The notes under the pieces are model-generated. The model saw nothing but the letters and a program-made list of their open reading frames with translations, was not told where the DNA came from and did no database searches. This document shows, piece after piece, positions 42,781 to 55,251 of a stretch of 64,000 nt of DNA. Source of the stretch: Lathyrus oleraceus (Eukaryota; Streptophyta; Magnoliopsida; Fabales; Fabaceae); the NCBI RefSeq assembly GCF_024323335.1, contig NC_066585.1:78691609-78755608 (forward strand), written 5' to 3'. A program made the position numbers and the translations under genes. The stretch's first letter is position 1; the number at the start of each line of letters is the position of its first letter.

Positions 42781-43380
42781 CCTTGCCCCTGATTGAACTC
42801 TGCGGGGATCTCTTGTCAAAAGGCTTCATATCATAGCCTGCAAGTGAATGAAGATATTTAACAGCACCTGCAAAAGAGATCGTTAGATAAAAGCGTGCCC
42901 CAGGCGTGCCAACATTTCAACACCTAGATCACTCAAACTTCCGAATAAGATTTCACGCTTTCAACCTTATAAGCATGCATCGGAAAGGATCTCCATGTTT
43001 CAAAATGCAAATATTCTTATAAAAAATAAACGGATGTTTTCGCAATCAAAGCGGTAATGAAAACAAAAACAAAATTATTTGACTGAACATGCATTTTATT
43101 GACTGAAAAAGATGGCTCAAAACCGAGCAACACCCAGGAAGCAACCCCTGAAAAGAGGTGATCGCGCATAAAAGGAAAAAATCTACCCTAATGGCAATGT
43201 GAAACCGTGATCTCATCGGGTTTCAACTCAGTTACACCTCATATGTCCTCAAGACTTTCCGCACTTTCTGTCTTCTGAACAAGACGCTTCCGATCGATCT
43301 CTGTCAGGGATTATCCCAGTTATATCCAAAGCACAAACGATCATGCTAGACGTAGTTGTTCGTTTCATTCCCTCTTTTGC
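42781..43380 (-). other. 3' UTR of element C, part next to pol
   Basis: No gene recognised; no strong repeat seen. Confidence 0.5.
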
Positions 43381-43381
43381 C

Positions 43382-43526
43382 TGGACCGCCCTTTCGGGTT
43401 TTCAGTCCACCGGGATACCCTTTTTTGCCCAAGTCGCCCTTGTGGGGTTTTCGACTTGCCGGGTGTACAGTTTTTCTTTTATCCCTAATTTTTGCCCGAA
43501 CCTTTTCTTTTTCCTTTTTTGGTTCG
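43382..43526 (-). promoter_or_regulatory. Post-pol hairpin series of element C
   Basis: Three stems match those after pol in element A: TGGAC/GTCCA (43382-43409), CAAGTCG/CGACTTG (43430-43458) and CGAACC/GGTTCG (43497-43526). The second is fully paired here, while A has one changed base. The loops differ strongly in sequence and length from A, but the stems, the CCCGG prefix and the GGCAAAAA suffix are kept. Confidence 0.6.
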
Positions 43527-43579
43527 CCGGGATGCCCTTTTTTGCCTTGACTCTTTTATTCTTTTTTGTCCAGCGGGTC

Positions 43580-45350
43580 AATTTTACGAAGTATTTTCTA
43601 ACTGCATCCGCATTCACAGGGGATGGAAAATCTTCATCATCCGTGGTTGTCGACAACAAGGCTCTATCAGAGAAAACCTTTTTGACCACGAATGGGATCC
43701 ATAACTGTATATCCACTTGCCCCTACGATCGTTGAGGAGGAAGGATCCTTTTCAATACCAGCCCTCTCACGTGGTACGCACGAGGTCGCACTTCTTGGTT
43801 AACAACACGCCTCATTCACTGGGTACAACTGCCCCATGACAAGTAACTGTCAGCCCTTTTCCTCAGTCAGGATCAACGCGTCATACCGAGTCCTTATCCA
43901 CTCAGCCTTCTCCAATTTCTCATCCATCAGGATTCTCCACAATGGGATCTAGACTTCAGTAAGTAATACCACTCCTATCCCATACACGAGCGAGCGCGGC
44001 GTTACCCCAGTAGACGTACGCACCGAAGATCAATACCCAGGATACAAGCTTCGTACTCAGCCACCATCGTTGGTGCATTCACATGTTATCCGGGCAACGA
44101 AAGGAATGCGGGATCTTTTTTTTTTTTACGTGACCAACACGGCACTAACTCATCCACATCAACCTTTCCCCCATCAGACATCAGAATCCGTTCGGATTCA
44201 GGGTCAGGCCCCTCCTCCGGGATCGGTTCCTCACAATCTTTCGATTTGAGCACCTCGAGATGTCCTCATCAGGGAACTCAAACTTCCTTGGTTGATAATC
44301 CTCATTGGGTTATTGTATATCACGAATCATTCAGAATTACTTTCCACATTGCAACCCGTCCTGTCGATGCTAGCTTCTCAAGCACATACTTGATTGGATC
44401 CATCTTGGAAATCCACAAAGTGGTATGAACCAGCATATACTGTCTCAGTCGGCGAGCAGCCTATGCCAAAGTACAGCAAGTTTTCTCAAGCAGTGAATGT
44501 ATTATTTCACAGTCAGTAAACTTTTTGCTAAGGTAAATTGCATACTCTTTTCGACCAGACTCGTCATGCTGACACAATACGCACCTCATAGACCCCTCGA
44601 GGGCCGTCAAGTACCAGATTAACAGTTGTTCCTTCCACAGGAGACATCAGAATCGGAGGTTCCTGCAACTTATTCTTTTTCAATGCCCCTTGGCAACCAT
44701 TATCCACCTGACCGTTTGCTCTCTTTTTTTCGGTTCGGTTCAGGCATTTCTTGCATTGCTTTTTCTTCTTCTTTTCTTTTCTTTCTTTCTTTCTCTTTTT
44801 TTTTTTTGCAGGATCGACCTCGATTCCTCTTTCGTTCACAATAAGCCTCGGCAACTTACCGGACAACACTCCACAAGTGCATTGATTCAGACTCAACCTC
44901 AGTCTGAGTTGTCTCAACCCGGTCAAACGACTTGCCCCGGATCCACCAGATGCCCTTTTTCTGCTTGGGACTTTGCTATCATGTCATCAACATAGCATTT
45001 GATTCCACGATGAATCATATCATGAAACAAAGTCACTCTGATACGTGGCACCGGCGTTCTGTTTCACTAGAGGACAGTCTTCTCTCCACGGTAGCTTGTG
45101 CACAACGACATCGGTATCCGACCCTGGCATATCCTGACACGACCAGGCGAAGGTATCCACATGCTCTTTCAACAGGGCTACCATTCTGCTCTCGACTCGC
45201 CTCTGAAGCGGTCCAACTTTCACTTCCTTTCTGACCTCGGCGGTGCCTGGAATATCAATCTTGAATCGCTCCTCGTGCGGTTGAATCGCCTTCTCCTCTT
45301 GTCTTAACAATCCGGCTAATTCCAGCAGATCACAATCGTCTTCGCCTTAT
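43580..45350 (-). pseudogene. Ruined pol of element C
   Basis: Recognisable order on the minus strand: pre-RT linker (LRQEEKAIQPHEE and DTFAWSCQDMPG, 45310-45050), an internal deletion joining VKQ to the RT motif NAGATYQ, then the YVDDMIAKS box (about 44975-44995) in another frame, the RT thumb (CTCGVLSGK, NERGIEVDPAK) interrupted by a purine-rich microsatellite (44758-44806), traces of RNase H (MVAEYEACILG near 44050) and the integrase tail ending PSPVNADAVRKYF (about 43600). Multiple stops and frameshifts. Not functional. Confidence 0.82.
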
Positions 45351-45678
45351 TCTTCGGCATAATAGATCAGATTGTCGAAGTCACATAGAGGTGTAACCGA
45401 ATTGTTGTCAATGAGATCAGGAGAAAAGTCACTTTTGAGGTCGGAACAAGACAAATCAAAAGGAAAGAAAAATGAAAATCAACATTGCCATTTTTATTTT
45501 TTTAAACTACAAAAATAATTGAAAAACAGGGAACACCGCTTTTAATCACAAAAACATCCATTTATTACTGATGTAAAATGTTGCAAAATGAAACACATGA
45601 GATGGCCCTTACAATGGACCATTACGTTTTGGGCAAAACGTATGGCTTTCATGCAAACAGAATTGAAACACAGAAATA

Positions 45679-46971
45679 CTACTCTTCTGGATGAGTGACA
45701 GTGGTGATCTTTGAGGCCTTCCAGTTCCCTGGTACGCACGATTTTATCCACGCCTCGAGCTCGCGGTCACGGTCAATCTCTTCACTCACTGAACGAGCAT
45801 GATCAGGATCCAGCATTCCTGCACTGACAAAGGTGTACGGTGGACGACATCCTCTGTTTGGTCTAGACGACTCTTGATCTGGCTGATAACCGACCCCAAA
45901 CATGTCTGCTTTTACCATAATATCAATGATCCTTCCCCAGCCTTGGGCCTCTCTGTTCTTCACCACTTCCAGGGCTTGTTTATAAGAAGAAATGGACAAC
46001 CTTTTCTCTTTCTCAGCAACAAGGGCATTCTCCACCTTGACGGTTTCAATTGCTTGACTTGGTGTTTCAAATTTTTCACTGTCCGTTTCTACTTCCTTCA
46101 TCTTCTGGGTCGTGTCTCTCATCACTACACATCCCTTTGTGGCGACGGCCGCACAATAATTATCAGCACTAGGGAAAGCTCCATCCTTCATCAGAGGTTT
46201 TGGGACCACAGACATTGGAACCTTTAACTGATCCCCCTCAGTCACCCTTATTCCTCTCTTGTCCTTCGATACCATTTTCACTTTTACAGGACCCTGCCTG
46301 GGTACGGGGTTGACATCCTCATTCATTATCTGTGCCAAGCTGATAGCCTTAGAGTCCACCATATCCTGGACAACGTGCTTGAAAGCTCTACAACCCTCAA
46401 TGATGTGCCCGGGTGCCCCAGAATGAAACTCGCACCTGGCATTCTCGTCATAGTTTGGGGGCCTCCGCTGTTGCTCTACAGGAATCAAGATCCTCGGCCG
46501 AACTAACCCAAGATCCCTCAGCTTCTTGAACAGAAGGGTATAAGTCACTGGTGGCTTATCAAACAGACGATCCGTCTTCCCTTTCTTCACCTGGCTCTTA
46601 GCCCTCAGTGCTTTCTGTTGAGGTGGCGGTTGTTGTGGTTGTATAGGTGGATTACCAACAGGAGTGGTTACAGTGGCAGCATAAGGGTGGTAACGATCCT
46701 TACTACGCTCTTTCTTGGCCTGCACACCACCTGACTCAACCTCCTTCTTGAGCGGACCACTACCAGAGGGTTTCTTTGCTACAGTGCCAGAGGGGTTATT
46801 TACTTCGGATGACGGAGCCTTTCCCTGAACTTCCTCCTTGATCATCCAGCCTTCAATCCTTTCCAATCTCTCGGCCATTGCTTTCTGCCCCAAGGCAAGC
46901 CCTTGCACGACTTTGAACAACTCCCCCATCATCTCTTTCAATTCGAGAATGTCGGCGTTGGGTAGATCCAT
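45679..46971 (-). CDS. Element C gag, core-deleted, with CHHC knuckle
   Basis: The open frame runs from 47049; I prefer the ATG at 46971 (MDLPNADILELKEMMGELFK) because it matches the gag start of A (MDLEQTVKDLHTQ). About 430 residues. Order: N-terminal coiled coil (1-45), low-complexity Pro/Gln/Lys linker (VGNPPIQPQQPPPQQ), a short segment TYTLLFKKLRDLGLV, knuckle C-EF-H-SGAPG-H-IIEG-C near residue 182, then a tail with SYKQALEVVKNREAQGWGRI and a final NWKASKITTVTHPEE. The capsid core and protease are missing, as in A. The tail matches sequence that lies after the protease in full Ogre elements, so an intron donor may lie just beyond the stop. Confidence 0.82.
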   Translation of the reverse strand: MDLPNADILELKEMMGELFKVVQGLALGQKAMAERLERIEGWMIKEEVQGKAPSSEVNNPSGTVAKKPSGSGPLKKEVESGGVQAKKERSKDRYHPYAATVTTPVGNPPIQPQQPPPQQKALRAKSQVKKGKTDRLFDKPPVTYTLLFKKLRDLGLVRPRILIPVEQQRRPPNYDENARCEFHSGAPGHIIEGCRAFKHVVQDMVDSKAISLAQIMNEDVNPVPRQGPVKVKMVSKDKRGIRVTEGDQLKVPMSVVPKPLMKDGAFPSADNYCAAVATKGCVVMRDTTQKMKEVETDSEKFETPSQAIETVKVENALVAEKEKRLSISSYKQALEVVKNREAQGWGRIIDIMVKADMFGVGYQPDQESSRPNRGCRPPYTFVSAGMLDPDHARSVSEEIDRDRELEAWIKSCVPGNWKASKITTVTHPEE

Positions 46972-47049
46972 CAGTTTGGATTTATTGATCCTAGCAGGAT
47001 ATCTGAACAGACGAGCTATGAGCACCGGTTGACACCTACAAAACAACAA

Positions 47050-48073
47050 ATGGGTTAGTATGACTCACACATGCAATGTCTATCCGTGCTAGGAATATTT
47101 TGTCCTTTGATTTTGGTTTCATCGAGACGGATAATATTTCAACAACAACATTCTGACATCAGGATGTCCCTCGACCATAATCTCAATCAAAACGGACCCT
47201 GAGTACGGATAGACATGGGTTAAATGCAGATGAATGCGAAATGGGAATGATGCAAATGCATGAATGCAGGTCACGGTGCCATCTTCCAAGTCATCTGAAG
47301 CAGTCACAGTCATTTGAGGGACTAAGTCACCATAAATCCAACTTGGGGAGCTCCGAAATAAACGGAACCGGAGATTACATCTTATCATCACAGGAACATC
47401 CACTGAACGGATGACAACCAGATCCTCTGAACAAGTACTCTCAAATTCAACCCGGGGATCCGAAATAAACGGAACCCGCTGATAGATATCACGGACAGAA
47501 CTCCGGCGTGACAGAAGTAAGTACCCATAAGTTCATCTGAACCAAAGTCACCATCTGTACCAAGAGTCACCAACAAGTCACCGACAAGTCACCAACTGTA
47601 CCTGTAATAATGATCATTCCCTCCCCACTCACGGGTGTCATCTAGGCCAGGGTAAGGTCGAGAGAAACGCATGATAAACAACCCTTTCAAGAATATCATC
47701 CTGTGCACACCCGATGTATGCACCGATAATACCCCATCAGAGTCTGAATTGCTCGTGATGTCAATGTTCCGCTAAGTGGCGCATACCACCCGCTTCCCAT
47801 GAATCACTCTATTCCTAGGTTTCCTAGATTTCACTCATAGCCTGGGTATTGGGCCTTTTACCTCGAGTAACTCCCACCCCAACAGAGAGACAACACAGCA
47901 CATCCAGATGATTGATATGAATGAATGCAAACAGCAACGCACACATAAATGCAAACAATAAATAAATGAATACAATAAATGAAACAGCAAAAGCAACCAA
48001 ACCCTATCCTAGAGAGCGCTAGGACTGACTCGCTTAGGGAAGATGGACCAGCAAGAGGTCAACTTCTCTATAA
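47050..48073 (-). other. Leader of element C
   Basis: About 1 kb between gag and primer site. No ORF1 is present, unlike element A. Open frames at 47119-47403 and 47388-47576 have no recognised motif. Confidence 0.6.
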
Positions 48074-48091
48074 TCCCCAGCAGAGTCGCCA
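48074..48091 (-). other. Primer-binding site of element C
   Basis: Minus strand TGGCGACTCTGCTGGGGA, identical to element A's site and two bases from the LTR. Confidence 0.88.
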
Positions 48092-48093
48092 GC

Positions 48094-51000
48094 TGTCGCA
48101 TTACGCGAAAAATCGGCGGGAAACAAAACAACAGAGCCGCCACCGTGCGTTATTTATCCCAAAAGAGGGAAAGGAAACACTCGAAGTAAACCTGGAAAGA
48201 ACATGGTCTCGCGACCAAAGAGAATGGGATCGGGAGTCGGTTATGCGAAGGGAAGGTATTAGCACCCCTACGCATTCGTCGTACTCGACGGGATCCACGC
48301 ACAAAAGGAAGGATAAAGGTTGCTAAACACTGCTCAAACATCAAACACTGGCTGAAAGAGACTCAGGAAAACAAAAGAAACTAACTCGGCAGGATATCGC
48401 ATCCTGGGCCTACGTAGTCTGTCAGGCACAGACATCAGTCGACGTAGTTCGGACGGGGGGAAACGTGCTCGCTAGGATGTCGCATCCTATGCATACGTAT
48501 CTTCTCGGACTAAAGAAGAATCAGAGCACTCGTAGCTCGGCTAACGCACGCCAAACAAAACCACACAGGAAACCGACTGCCAATCGCTGGACTTACGTCA
48601 GACTCCACACAAACAGGCAAACATGGAGGTCGAATGCCAATCGTTGGACTTACATCATACTCCAAACCAACAAACACACACAAAGGAAACCGACTGCCAA
48701 TCGCTGGACTTATGTCAGACTCCAAACAAAACAAACCAGACACAGGAAACCAACTGCCAATCGCTGGGCTTATGTCAGTCTCCAAACACACACAAAGGGG
48801 TTACAAAAGAAAAAGGGCGTCCGGAGAGATCTGCTCATCTCCTGCCTACGTACCTCATCTGGTATGAGGATCAGGGCAACGTAGTTCCCCTACGCAGGGA
48901 CAAAGGACTAGCCTAACCAGAAACAAAGGGAGACACAAACTACTAGGGAGACTACGACTCGAGCCTAGAAGTTGTCATGCATCATAGCCCTATGTTAAGG
49001 TTTCTATCTAACTTGCACAGGGAGCAAGCTAAACCTAAACAGCACAAGCAAAGCACAAGAGCAAGCATACATACAGATAGCACACACTATATACAAACAA
49101 AGTGGGCTCACACAGGGTTAGGCTTTAGTCAAGGGGTCATGTCAACCTCGACAAACAAGCCACTGTATCAGGGTGATGTTAGCTCTTAACCCTAACATTG
49201 AGAGTTAGGGTGAAGCAGATGAAATGGGAGGTGAGGGGTGTGCCTCACAGCTCTTATCCCTGGCCAGGGAGGGCTTTGAATAAATGAAGGTATGGGAGTT
49301 CAGAAAGTAGGAACTCTTCTCCACAAGAATTAGACTCAATAGATCTTGGGTTAAGATCCACAAGGCATCAACATGTAATGTGAGCCAAGGGATGACACAC
49401 TGAATAGCAGGAGATGGACTACACATCTCTTTTGTCTGCCAATGCCTCTTCACTTAGGAGGTCTTTGATATGTACAGGGGACAAAGATAAACAAACACAA
49501 GCATTGCCTCTTAAGGAGGACTTCAGACATGTGCCTGCCCACATAACAGGCCAGGTCTTCCAGACTACATGGAGAAGAGAGATTATACCTCAATGCCCAA
49601 GCAATCAAGCAAAGCAAAAGCAAGTTCACAATGAACTTAGGCAACTAAATGTACCTGAAAACAATCTAACACAATCAGTATACAACTCAACAAAAAGTCA
49701 AACAGACAGACTAGTGGTCAACAGTCAACAGTACACATTTAAACAGACAAGCATCAATGCACCAAAGCAAAGCACAAGCTCAACTCAAAGGAGCTAAAAG
49801 CAACCTACAAAACAAGTCAAGATTAGTCAACATTCAACAATCAACCAACTTTAAGCAATGTGAATCAATCTCCTCAAGGCCATATGCTTCTTATCCTGAA
49901 AACAAAGCTCAAACATAAGCACCAACCACTAGGACAAGGCCTAGGGTCAAAGAGGGAGAAATAATTCAAAACAGAACATGAAAATTGACAAGAATCAAGC
50001 TCAATCAAATAATAACATCATCCAAGTGGTCTCATGTCCATAGCATTCACCAAAATCATTTCACAAAGCACATAAGGCAAAGCATGCAAGTTCAAAGCTC
50101 ATAGAAGCAAACAGAATGAACCAATCCACATCAACTCAAAAATGATTCAATAAATCTCCAGAAAAATCATGGCTAAACAGCACACATTACATAATCATCC
50201 CACAAATATTCAAGGCATTTGGACAAGTATAAGCCTGGCAATCAAATTCATCAAGTCATGGTAAGCAAAACAAGATCAAATAAGGCACAATTAGATGCAT
50301 CAAGTTCACACAAGCCTAAAACAGAATTGACAAATGATAAATGTCCCAAACCAAAGCCACAATAAACTCCAAAGTGTCTAGAATCAATGTACAAAATTAC
50401 AAGGTCATAGGATAAACATCCAGCATTTCACAAATCATTGAAGTTCATGACTATCAAAAAGTGCACAAATGATCAACCAGCAAAGAAAATCCCAAACAAA
50501 TAAAAAATGCATCCAAAAATTCTACAAAAATTCATGAGCAATCCTAACATCCAGAAGAGGCATCATGCAAAAAATCACATCAATTGACATGGCAAAGAAA
50601 ATCATCAAATTGAGCAAGAAATGGTGTGACACACATTGTCACACCTTCATTAACCAGATTATATCTCAACAACCAGAAATGAGAAAAATCCAAAATCAAC
50701 ACCAAAAGGTCAATTAGGATGTCTAGTTCAAGCATGCAAAGTTTCACAATCATTGGATTAAAATCCATCATTTCATGAAGGATATGGCATGGAAGGTCAA
50801 GAAAATACACACATGAACAAACCCTAGGCGAGTTTAAAATTCATCCAGGCACAAATCATGAAAAAATAGTCATTAAATTTTAGAGATCATAAGGAACATC
50901 ATGCAAAAAATCTCATCTCATTTGGATTATTATTCATTGACTTATGAATTTTTGAAATGGAGAAAAAAATAAAAACATGTGAACAAGGCATGTGTGAATG

Positions 51001-52941
51001 GATAACATAACATGAAAAAATGCAAAAGGCTCATTTGAAAGTGTTCAGAGCGGGGAATCGAACCACGCATCTTTTTGAATGTGGCGCGCTTAAGTGAAAC
51101 TCTGCGTTTCACTTAAGTCTACGTGGAAATGCAATTGAATCCTGGCCAACCAAATAGCCACGCTGGCTCCATGCAGCCAATACATGAGCGCTAACACCAA
51201 AATACATGCAGAAATACGCTAATGAAGATCAAACAACCTTCTGGAATTGAAAACCTAAGAAACTCATGCGTGTTCATCATCAATTTCCAGGTCAAGAACA
51301 TTTTGGCACAGAAATTCACAAAAGTTATATCAATGGTTTCATCTTTCAGTGTACAACAACATGCTATGCTTGGATTAACCTAATTCTCATTATATCACAA
51401 GATTCGATCAAAAGAAAGTTCATGCTTCAAACTTAGATTTGACATAACTCATTAATTACTCAACGAAATTCCAAGATCTAAAGCTCAGTGTGACCTATGT
51501 TCAAAGATCTACCACATGCATATCCTAATTTCAAGAATCTTGAGACTCGAATCCTGACCTTAATTGAAGTACAGAAGTGGAATCGTGACTTTCAAGCCTA
51601 GCAAGGTCCAAACAGATGCTTCTTTGCTCTTGGATGAGTGAATGGATGAAGAATTGGAGGTTCAGCTTGCACGATTTAGCTTGAATCTTCAATTGCCATT
51701 GATGATGCAAGGTTGCAACAGTTCCAAAAGCTGCTCGAAAACCTTGAAATCTTGCTTCCAACACACTCAATTATGCTGATGGATGATGATTTGATCCAAA
51801 ACAAAGCAATGTTTATGAAGAAAATTGGAGAAAAGTTGAGAGGAAAAAATGTGAAGCTTGGTGAATCTAGATCTAGATCTGAGAATTATGCAATGTTAAT
51901 TGTGTTTCTGTTATGATTATCCTATATATATGGTGGACTAATGAAGCTCTTAATCATAATTAACCAAATGCAATTGGAATTAAGTGAAATGCAAGTGTTA
52001 TGCAAATTGGAAATTCACCCTCATGTGCATGAAAGGGATGCTACAGTACACGGTTTTTGAGCCAAATCCACTTCAAATGTTGTTAGGAGGCAAATGCAAG
52101 TGAAAAAGTGTAAAGCCAATGCCTATTTTTCAAATTAGATTTTTCCCTCCAAATTGCAAATGAAAAATGCCAAAATTTTGTAATGGAAATGCATGGTTTT
52201 TGATGTATGTTTTGGATAGCTCATGTCAAAATAGGAATGTTGCAAAAAGAACCATCTCAATTGGCCTTATGGTTAAAAAGTTATGCATGCTTGAAGTTCA
52301 AATTGACTTGACAATGATTGATCCATATCTTTTCAACCACACAAGAGAAATGGATGTTCTTGGACTTTTTGGAAAGGTGAGAGCAAGATCTTCAACTTTC
52401 ATGTTGGACAAAATTCCATTTGAAGCTTGCTTGATGATGTAAACTTGAGGAGAAGACCTTTCCATTTTTGGCAATTCCAAATTACAGGTCACTTACTATT
52501 TTTGGAAACTTTTCATCTGACCTCAAATTCTTCATTGTTGATGTTTGAAATGCCAAATGAGACTTGTATGGACATGAATGAGGCCTCTCTAACCATCTCC
52601 CACCTTCAAATCCATGGTTGAATGCACAGTTGACTTTGGTTGACTTTCTAGGGTTTCAGATGAATTGCATCTTGACTGATGATCTCTGAACATCCAACCT
52701 TTAGCTAAACCACTTCAAAATGATCCCTAGGTCACATGAAATCAATGAACCAACCCTAGGGCTTTGCTTCAATAGGAAATGCACTTGCTTGCTTGCACAA
52801 CTGGATCTCCTGATCAGTCTTGACTGATGACTTACACTAGGCAATGGACAATGCAATGTTATGCAGTGGACAATGCAATGCTAATGACCTAAACATGAAA
52901 ATGAATGTACAAAATGGGAGGTGCAAATTTGAGGTGCTACA
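48094..52941 (-). repeat. 5' LTR of element C
   Basis: 4848 bp, uninterrupted. Holds the 60-bp tandem repeat (about 48579-48780), the hairpin cassettes (about 48400-48900), the 12-bp hairpin (51089-51117) and, on the minus strand, a TATATATAGG TATA-like site near 51922-51932 that may drive transcription. All open frames in it repeat those of the other LTR. Confidence 0.93.
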
Positions 52942-52946
52942 GTGGG
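52942..52946 (-). other. Target-site duplication of element C, right copy (GTGGG)
   Basis: Matches 27171-27175. Confidence 0.9.
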
Positions 52947-53064
52947 TATATAGGGTTTGACTTCTCGACACTCTGAATTTGATGGTGCTATGACCAGAAG
53001 GTAGGCGTGGATGCTCTTAGTGCCCTAATTTTGATCTGTTGCTGGTAAGCTGCATGCTTGTCCG

Positions 53065-54454
53065 TGTTGGTGTAAGCCCTAGAGGCCAATACTTTTGGTA
53101 CTTGTATCGAATTATTTATTAATAATAAAAGGCTTTTTCTTTATTACGTTTGTTTAATAAAGTCCCTAGAATAGCTAGTCTGTTTAATGTATCAAGTATG
53201 ACTTAATCATGAGATCACATTAAACATAAGGACACTATTCTTAAAGTATCCGTAGTCGAGCTTTAGTGTGAAGTGGGATAACATTAAAGCATTAAGACTA
53301 TTATGTTTGTAGACTGATGATCACATCTCATGGATCATGGATAAAGAGTTATCAAGTCTTAAACATAGGTATGAATATTAAGAGTAATATTTGTACCGGA
53401 TTGACCCGCTATGAGAATACTATATAGAAAGTTATGCAAAGTGTCATAAGTTATTCTCATGGTGATAATAGTGTATTTCACTCTTCGACCTGAAACCACT
53501 ATGGATCCTAGATGTAGAGTCGAGTGCTTTATTGCTGATCCAACGTTGTCCGTAACTGGATAACCATAAAGACAGTTAATGGGTACTCCACAAAGCATGC
53601 TGAGGGACATGAGTGTCCTAGATGGAATTTGCCCATCCTGCGTAACAGGATAAATGTCTATGGGCCCAATATTGAACTGAACAAGGATGACACGGTCTAT
53701 GCCTTGTGTTCAATATAGACATAAGGGCAAAAGGGTAATTATACACATAAGTATTATCACAGAAGGAATTGTCAGATCACATGACATTTTCGTGTCTTGG
53801 GTAGCAGTGATGTGTTGCTAGATACCGCTCACTGTTTATTATGTTAAAAGCGTGATATAATATAATTGCCAACGTCACGAAAACCTACAGGGTCACACAC
53901 AAAGGACGGATTGATGAGAGATAGAGTAACTAAGGAATACCGTAAGGTACGGTGCCCTTAAGTGAGTTATAGAGCATCGTAAGGTACGATGTACTTGAGT
54001 GGAATACGAAATATGGTAAGGTACCATGAGCTTAAGTGATTTTGGGCATATTATAAGATATGGGCCAAAATACACTTAAGTGGGCTTTTAGCTTGAAGCC
54101 CACACAAGTGGTTCTATAAATAGAACCCTTGTGCAGAAGCAAAAAAATTGGCGGTTGCATTATTTTCGTTTTCTATCACTCTCTCTCTCTCACTCAAAGC
54201 CTTCATTCGTACCAGCTAGCACTGAGATTGAAGGAACCCGTTCGTGTGGACTGAGTAGAGACGTTGTCATCGTTCAACGTTCGTGATCGCTTCGTGGATT
54301 TGCATCAAAGGTTTTGATCGTCACAAGAGATCTGCACCAAAGGTTTCAACCGTCACAAGAGGTAAATATTCTATCACTGATCATGACCATTCGTAAGGAT
54401 CTCTAAAGGAGAAATTTTTATTTCTGCTGCGTTTTGGACCGCAATTCTCCTTCA
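53065..54454 (+). repeat. Solo LTR of the element D copia family
   Basis: 1390 bp, starts TGTTGGTGTAAGCC, ends CTCCTTCA, flanked by GTCCG (53060-53064 and 54455-54459). It is the reverse complement of the D LTRs with more divergence (for example an extra ATTTATT near 53115). The TATA palindrome and three-hairpin array are retained. It formed by recombination between two LTRs of a former full element. Confidence 0.93.
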
Positions 54455-54459
54455 GTCCG

Positions 54460-55251
54460 TTCATGGGAGAACCCTAGTTTTAGTGTCAATTAAGCCATGG
54501 TGACCTGTAGATGATTCCATGAGCATAACAACAAGATCAATGCATGATGATTGTGATTTTGCTCTACCTTGAGGCTTATCGCCAAAAGGTGATATGATGT
54601 TATGCTAGTGCAACCTCTTGGCACTCATTTCGAACTCAATATTGGCTGCTGTCGGGCAAGGTCTTCTTGAGCATCTTAAAAATATGGAGAAGACTTGCCC
54701 CTCTACATCTTGCATTTCCCCAGTCTGTAGGGTCTTTGAAGGAATTTTCCTTGAAAGGAAATTTGGGAACAACAATCTCATAATATGACTTGAGATGGTT
54801 TGCCCCGGTATTTAAACCTTGCAGTGGTCTGCCCCTAATTTGACTGATTATGGGAATGGTTCACTTTTGATTTACTGACTTTAGAGAGTTGGCTTCACTA
54901 TGCTTTTGAGGTGGCCTGCTCCACTCTGAGCCTTTTGAAGATATTTTTCCTTGACTAATCGACTCTTGGAGTGGTTGGTTTAGTTGTTCTCTCGAGGTGA
55001 CTTGCCACAGCCTGAGCTTTAAGTGATTTGCCTCTGATTGACTGATTCTTGGTGTGAATTTTCCTTGATCAACATAATCTTTGGGTGACATTCCCCTAAT
55101 CCATAGGGTTGTGAGGTGGTCTTGATTCGGCTCAGCACCGACGAATGATCAATTTCTCCTCTAAGTTCCCTTTGTTGGAATTTCCTTGATGCTAAGTACT
55201 TACTTGCAGTTATAATTGTTCATTTAAAAATTCTAATTCTAATGTGATACT
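54460..55251 (-). other. Ogre 3' region, minus strand (element E)
   Basis: The reverse complement matches 24350-24800 of element B in phrase order (AATCAGTCAATCAGAGGC, GGGGCAGACCAC, GCCACCTCAA). No gene; the minus-strand frame 54861-55091 is not a known protein. Confidence 0.6.

Larger units (their letters stand above)
27176..52941 (-). mobile_element. Element C: large Ogre-type element on the minus strand, carrying nested element D
   Basis: Runs right to left: 5' LTR 48094-52941 (4848 bp), primer site 48074-48091, leader, gag (46971-45679), ruined pol (about 45350-43580), post-pol hairpins, repeat-rich 3' UTR (43380-39577), polypurine tract, 3' LTR (39559-38140 plus 30606-27176, together about 4.85 kb). 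The target duplication is GTGGG. Element D splits the 3' LTR. The 3' UTR arrays and primer site match Ogre. It inserted into sequence that belongs to the B/E remnants on either side. Confidence 0.92.

Noticed and set aside
44626..45307. Plus-strand frames across the degraded pol of element C
   Set aside because: Antisense to recognisable RT and linker motifs on the minus strand; they include a T/C microsatellite.
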